This document shows, piece by piece, positions 60,017 to 64,000 of a stretch of DNA of 64,000 nucleotides (position 1 is its first letter; each line of letters starts with the position of its first letter). This DNA is from Egicoccus sp. AB-alg2. Lineage in GTDB: Bacteria; Actinomycetota; Nitriliruptoria; Nitriliruptorales; Nitriliruptoraceae. The stretch spans positions 310,001 through 374,000 of the forward strand of contig NZ_JBGUAX010000005.1 in NCBI RefSeq assembly GCF_041821065.1. The letters run 5' to 3'. The notes beneath the pieces are model-generated. The model was not told the origin of the DNA. It saw only the letters and a list, made by a program, of their open reading frames with translations, and ran no database searches. A program made the position numbers and the translations under genes.

Positions 60017-61846
60017 TCAGCTGGAGGTGCCGGCCCGCCAGCTGGCGTGGAGCCCGGCATAGACGCCGCCCGCGTCGACGAGCTCGCGGTGCGGGCCGCG
60101 CTCGACCACCCGGCCGGCGTCGAACACCAGCACCTCGTCGGCGGCCTCCGCGGTCGACAGCCGGTGGGCGATCGTGATGGTGGTGCGCCCGCTGGTGAGG
60201 CCCACCAGCGCCCGCTGCAGGCGGACCTCGGTGGCCGGGTCCACCGCCGAGGTGGCCTCGTCGAGCACCAGCAGGTCGGGGTTGGCGACGTAGGCGCGCG
60301 CCAGCGCGACCAGTTGGCGCTCGCCGGCCGACAGCGCGTTGCCCCGCTCGCCGACCGGTGTCCGCAGGTGCTGGGGCAGCTCCGCGACCCAGTCGGCCAG
60401 GCCGAGCTCCACCATCGCGAGCTCGAGGTCCTCGTCGTCGATCGACGGGCGCCCCTGCCGCACGTTGTCGGCGATGGTCCCGTCGAACAGCATGCCGTCC
60501 TGCGGCACCATCACGACGCGGCGGCGCAGCGAGTCGAAGCGCACCCGGTCGAGCGGGGTGCCCGCCAGCAGCACGCGCCCCTCGGAGGGGTCCATCAGGC
60601 GGGTGAGCAGCTTCGCGAAGGTGGTCTTGCCCGACCCGGTCTCGCCGACCACGGCGACGCGGGTCTGGGGGGCGATGTCGAGGTGGACGTCGTGCAGCAC
60701 CTGCGGGCCGGTGGCGTTGCGGCCCGTCTCACCGGGCCGCGGGTAGCGGAACGACACGTGCTCGAACGTGACCCCGATCGGGCCCTTCGGCAGCTCGACG
60801 CCCTCCTCGCCCGGGTCGGCGACGTCGGGGTCGAGGTCGAGGACGTCGAGGACGCGGCGCCAGCCGGCCACGGCAGTCTGCCCCTCGTTGATGACCTCGG
60901 TCGCCATCAGCACCGGCTCGACGAACAGCGCGATGAGGAACAGGAACGCCAGCACGGTGCCCGGCGTGACCTGGTCGTCGACGCCGAGGACGACGCCGGC
61001 GAGCACGACCGCGGCCGTCGCGATACCGGCGAACACCTCGCCGCTGCCGGAGAACACGGCGGAGAGCTTGCCGGCCCGCAGCGCGGCCCGGCGGTGGTCC
61101 TCGATGCGCTCGTCCAGGCGCCGCTGGGTGCGACGTTCGATGCCGTAGGCACGCACGACCGGGGCGCCGACGACCGTCTCCGCGAGCGCCCCGAGCATCC
61201 GGCCGACCCGCTCGCGCACGGCCAGGTACGCCGTGGTGAGCCGGACCTGGAACCAGCGCGCGGCGAACAGGAACGGCACGAACACGACCAGCACGACGAC
61301 CGTCAGCTGCCACGAGTAGTACAGCATCACCAGCAAGGAGACGGTCAGCTGCCCGGTGGCGGTGATGAGGTTCAGGCCGGCCCACTGCATGAACCGGCTG
61401 ATCTCGTCGATGTCGGTCGTCACCCGTGCGGTCAGCGTGCCGCGCTGCTGGGTCGCCTGGTGGAGCATCGACAGGTCGTGGATGTGGCGGAACGCCCGGA
61501 CGCGCAGGTTGGACAGCGCCGTCTCCACCACGCTGGCCAGGCGCCAGTTCATCCAGCCGCTGGCGAGCGCGGTGACCACGACGGCGACGCCGGCCAGCAC
61601 GACCGCGTTGGCGACGGCGGCGATGTCGACACCGCCGCCGGTGCCGCCCAGGCCGTCGTCGATGGTGCGCTGCACGGCGATCGGCACGATGGCCCGGCCG
61701 GCGGTCGCGACCAGCGCGAGCAGCAGCGTGCCCGGCAGCCCGATGCGCAGCTCCGGGCTCAGCGAGATGCCCCTGACCAGCGTCCTCCAGGCCCCGTCGA
61801 CGTGCTGGTCCCCGGGGGCGCGCGGCGGTGTCGTGGTCGCGCTCAT
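60017..61846 (-). CDS. ABC exporter half, catalytically complete
   Basis: A 609-aa TMD-NBD half-transporter (MdlB/LmrA type). Six TM segments (~30-320), with LTARVTTDIDEISRFMQWAG typical of the family. The NBD has Walker A GETGSGKTTFAKL (~400), signature LSAGERQLVALA, Walker B LLVLDEATSAVD with catalytic Glu, and H-loop TIAHRLST. The signature is LSAGE rather than LSGGQ. The ATG overlaps the upstream half-transporter stop by 4 nt, so the two are made together and very probably form a heterodimer. Substrate unknown. Confidence 0.93.
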   Translation of the reverse strand: MSATTTPPRAPGDQHVDGAWRTLVRGISLSPELRIGLPGTLLLALVATAGRAIVPIAVQRTIDDGLGGTGGGVDIAAVANAVVLAGVAVVVTALASGWMNWRLASVVETALSNLRVRAFRHIHDLSMLHQATQQRGTLTARVTTDIDEISRFMQWAGLNLITATGQLTVSLLVMLYYSWQLTVVVLVVFVPFLFAARWFQVRLTTAYLAVRERVGRMLGALAETVVGAPVVRAYGIERRTQRRLDERIEDHRRAALRAGKLSAVFSGSGEVFAGIATAAVVLAGVVLGVDDQVTPGTVLAFLFLIALFVEPVLMATEVINEGQTAVAGWRRVLDVLDLDPDVADPGEEGVELPKGPIGVTFEHVSFRYPRPGETGRNATGPQVLHDVHLDIAPQTRVAVVGETGSGKTTFAKLLTRLMDPSEGRVLLAGTPLDRVRFDSLRRRVVMVPQDGMLFDGTIADNVRQGRPSIDDEDLELAMVELGLADWVAELPQHLRTPVGERGNALSAGERQLVALARAYVANPDLLVLDEATSAVDPATEVRLQRALVGLTSGRTTITIAHRLSTAEAADEVLVFDAGRVVERGPHRELVDAGGVYAGLHASWRAGTSS

Positions 61847-63798
61847 CGGACGACCCCGTCCCCGGCGTGCTGGCGGCGTTCGGCGTCCGCCTCGCGGGCC
61901 TGCTCCTCGTAGGCGGTGACGAGGGCGGCGTACGCGGGCACCTCGCGCAGCAGGTCGTCGTGTCTGCCGCGCCCGTCGATGCGGCCGTCGCGGACGAACA
62001 CGACCTCGTCGGCCAGGGCGATCGACCCGCGCCGGTAGGCGACGACGATCACGGTCGAGGGCAGGGCGGCGTCGGACAGCCCGCGCAGGATCTCCGACTC
62101 CACCGACGGGTCGACGGCAGAGGTGGCGTCGTCGAGCACCAGCAGCCGCGGCTTGCGGATGAGGGCCCGGGCCAGCGCGATCCGCTGGCGCTGACCGCCG
62201 GACAGGCTGGCGCCGCGCTCGCCCACCTCGGTGTCGTAGCCCGCGTCGAGCTTCATCACGAAGTCGTGGGCCTGGGCGAGCCGGGCGGCCGCCTCGACCT
62301 CGGCGTCGGTGTAGTCGCCCCCGAGCGTGATGTTCTCGCGCACGGTGTCGTCGAAGAGGAACGCCTCCTGGAACACGATCGCGACGTCGCTGGCCAGCCG
62401 GTCGCGATCGAGGTCGCGCACGTCGCGACCGTCGAAGCTGACCACGCCCCGGTCGGGGTCGTAGAGCCGCACCAGCAGGGCGGCGACGGTCGACTTGCCC
62501 GACCCGGTGGGGCCGACCAGCGCGACGGTGCGGCCCGCCTCGACGTCGAAGGTCACCCCCTCGACGCCGCGGGTGGTCGGTCCCTCGAGGTCGAGGGCCT
62601 CGCCGGCCTGGGGCGGGGTCTGGCCGGCGACCGGTTCCACCTCGGGCCGGCCGGCGGCGAGGTCGGGGCTGCCCGCCGACAGGTCCTCGCGGTCGCTGCT
62701 CGGGTGCAGGTAGCTGACGTCGTCCAGCCCGGTGCGCGCCCCGCCGTCGCGGGTGTCGCGGTGGCGGCCGTAGACCATGTCGCCGACGGCGGTCAGCACG
62801 CGCTGCACACGGTCCCAGCCCACGATGGCGCGGGGCAGTTCGCCCAGCAGCCACCCGAAGACGCGGATGGGCAGGGCGACCAGTCGGAACAGGTAGGCGA
62901 ACGTGATGAGCGCTCCGGCGTTGATGGCGCCGTCGCGCACGCGCATGGAGCCGACCAGCAGCACGAGCAGGATGCCGACGTTGGGCAGCGCCTCGATGAC
63001 GGGGTCGAAGAAGGCCCGCAGGCGCCCGACCACGATCATCTTGTCGCGCAGGTCCTCGGAGATGCCGCGGAACTTGTCGGCCTCGGCGGCCTCCCGGCCC
63101 ATCGTCTTCACGACCAGGGCCGCGTCGAACGACTCGTGGGCAACCTCGGACACGTCTGCGCGGGCCTGCTGCGCCACGGTGGCGGCGTAGCGCATCTTGC
63201 GCTGGTAGTACCAGTTCGCCAGGCCGAGCAGGGGACCGACCGAGAAGCCGATCGCCGCCAGGAACGGGTCGGTGAACACCAGCAGGCCAGCGGTGATCAC
63301 GAGCAGCAGCGACGCCCCGAACGCCATCGGCAGCGGGGCGGCGACGAAGAAGGCCGACTCCACGTCCGCGTTGGCGTTGGACAGCAGTTCGCCGGTCGGG
63401 TGGCGACGGTGCCAGGCGATCGGCAGTTCCAGGTAGCGACGCGTCACCCTGCGGCGGTAGTCGGCCTGCAGGCCGTACTGGGCCACGTAGGCACCGAAGC
63501 GGCGCCCGAACACGCCGATCGCCTTGAGGGTGGCGACGGCGACGATCGCGGCCATCGCCGTCGCGACCAGGCCGCGGTCGACCTGGCCGGCGTCGAAGGC
63601 CGGCAGGATGACGTTGTCGGTCACCCACCCGAGCACGAGCGACGAAGCGACCGTCATCCCGGCGTACACGGCGGAGCCGCCCATGCCCCAGGCGAACGGC
63701 TTGGGGGCCGACCGCAGGGCCTGGGCGATCACGACGGCGCCGCGACGGACGATGCCGTCGCGGGCGCGTGGGGTCGGGCGGGAGGTCACGGCGCTCAC
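61843..63798 (-). CDS. ABC exporter half with degenerate ATPase site
   Basis: A 651-aa half-transporter, partner of the gene at 60017. Six TM segments, a ~60-residue acidic/Pro linker (~345-405), then the NBD. Walker A GPTGSGKSTVAALL (~430) and signature LSGGQRQRIALA are intact. The residue after Walker B is Asp (LLVLDDATSAVD) instead of Glu, and the switch His is replaced by Tyr (VVAYRRGSI). This is the pattern of asymmetric exporters such as TM287/288 or BmrCD, where one site is degenerate. GTG 63798. The stop overlaps the partner ATG by 4 nt. Confidence 0.92.
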   Translation of the reverse strand: MSAVTSRPTPRARDGIVRRGAVVIAQALRSAPKPFAWGMGGSAVYAGMTVASSLVLGWVTDNVILPAFDAGQVDRGLVATAMAAIVAVATLKAIGVFGRRFGAYVAQYGLQADYRRRVTRRYLELPIAWHRRHPTGELLSNANADVESAFFVAAPLPMAFGASLLLVITAGLLVFTDPFLAAIGFSVGPLLGLANWYYQRKMRYAATVAQQARADVSEVAHESFDAALVVKTMGREAAEADKFRGISEDLRDKMIVVGRLRAFFDPVIEALPNVGILLVLLVGSMRVRDGAINAGALITFAYLFRLVALPIRVFGWLLGELPRAIVGWDRVQRVLTAVGDMVYGRHRDTRDGGARTGLDDVSYLHPSSDREDLSAGSPDLAAGRPEVEPVAGQTPPQAGEALDLEGPTTRGVEGVTFDVEAGRTVALVGPTGSGKSTVAALLVRLYDPDRGVVSFDGRDVRDLDRDRLASDVAIVFQEAFLFDDTVRENITLGGDYTDAEVEAAARLAQAHDFVMKLDAGYDTEVGERGASLSGGQRQRIALARALIRKPRLLVLDDATSAVDPSVESEILRGLSDAALPSTVIVVAYRRGSIALADEVVFVRDGRIDGRGRHDDLLREVPAYAALVTAYEEQAREADAERRQHAGDGVVR

Positions 63799-63846
63799 CC
63801 GAGCGAGACTACCCGGTGGGTTCGACGCCTCTCGACGGCCACGACG

Positions 63847-64000
63847 TCAGGTTCGGCAACCGTCGAATGCCAGGCGATAGGTGCCACGCTCGGCCTTGGC
63901 GGCGTACATCGCCTCGTCGGCCCGCCGCAGCAGGTCCTCGGCGTCGGCACCGTCGGCCACGAAGGCCACCCCGACGCTGCCACCGATCCGCACCTCGGTG
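63847..64000 (-). CDS. GGDEF (diguanylate cyclase) domain protein, C-terminal end
   Basis: The last ~50 residues of a gene whose start lies beyond the window. The frame reads SVGVAFVADGADAEDLLRRA, DEAMYAAK, then ERGTYRLAFDGCRT and stop TGA (63849-63847). SxGVA and ADEAMYxAK are the end of the GGDEF fold that makes cyclic di-GMP. The GGDEF signature itself is outside the window. Upstream of the ABC pair on the same strand. Confidence 0.85.
   Translation of the reverse strand, partial: TEVRIGGSVGVAFVADGADAEDLLRRADEAMYAAKAERGTYRLAFDGCRT

Noticed and set aside
60017-63628. A 1200-codon frame that fuses into the second ABC half
   Set aside because: The upstream part is the out-of-frame shadow of the first ABC half. 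The real start is ATG 61846.

Overview
The window looks like a chromosome segment of a very GC-rich, deep-branching actinobacterium. I would guess class Nitriliruptoria or Euzebyales-type Actinomycetota. The reasons are the extreme third-position GC, abundant GTG starts, the 180-kDa-class NAD-glutamate dehydrogenase, an F420-dependent LLM oxidoreductase, an actinobacterial holin-X/DUF3618 cassette, DUF222-HNH and DUF2332 proteins, and paired LVIVD proteins. The taxonomic guess is inference.

Layout. 0-5.5 kb: the 3' part of an AddA-type helicase-nuclease, a two-TM protein with a Cys/His tail, rpsT with promoter and terminator, a DUF2254 membrane protein, and an unknown 210-aa protein. 5.7-10.5 kb: NAD-specific glutamate dehydrogenase. 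10.5-17.2 kb (mostly minus): holA, comEC, comEA, a small gene ending in a suspicious TAG, degV, and an epoxide-hydrolase-like enzyme. 17.5-19.1 kb: an F420 oxidoreductase, then a 0.7-kb intergenic patchwork of direct and inverted repeats. 19.1-29.5 kb: leuS, tRNA-Ala(GGC), an envelope cassette (YihY, DUF3618, holin-X, LEA-like), UPF0316, a histidine phosphatase, rsfS, a LytR_C-like protein, nadD, and tryptophan dioxygenase.

29.6-53.5 kb is accessory in character. It holds a MoxR ATPase / PQQ-like / CoxE-type VWA set split by a DUF222-HNH gene, a hydrolase-mgsA pair, and a five-gene plus-strand operon (two quinone oxidoreductases around a voltage-sensor channel-like protein and a YbaK deacylase, plus DUF2332). 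It continues with a two-component system flanked by two repeat-rich exported proteins, a membrane metallopeptidase, a DUF305 lipoprotein and two tandem LVIVD proteins. 53.6-56.9 kb: rplU-rpmA-obgE-proB. 57.2-63.8 kb: a sucrase/ferredoxin-like protein, an ALDH-superfamily enzyme, a heterodimeric ABC exporter with one degenerate ATPase half, and the end of a GGDEF gene.

How it fits together. In many actinobacteria rplU-rpmA-obg-proB-(proA)-nadD-rsfS-...-comEA-comEC-holA-rpsT is one loosely conserved neighbourhood. Here the two halves are separated by about 25 kb (28.4-53.6 kb) that carries the accessory genes. The most interesting part is 42-53.5 kb, where the two-component system, secreted repeat proteins, metallopeptidase, DUF305 and LVIVD genes share YTCAG-type direct repeats at 11-bp spacing upstream. 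That suggests one envelope-related regulon. Many gene pairs overlap by 4 nt (ATGA/GTGA/TTGA), which points to translational coupling.
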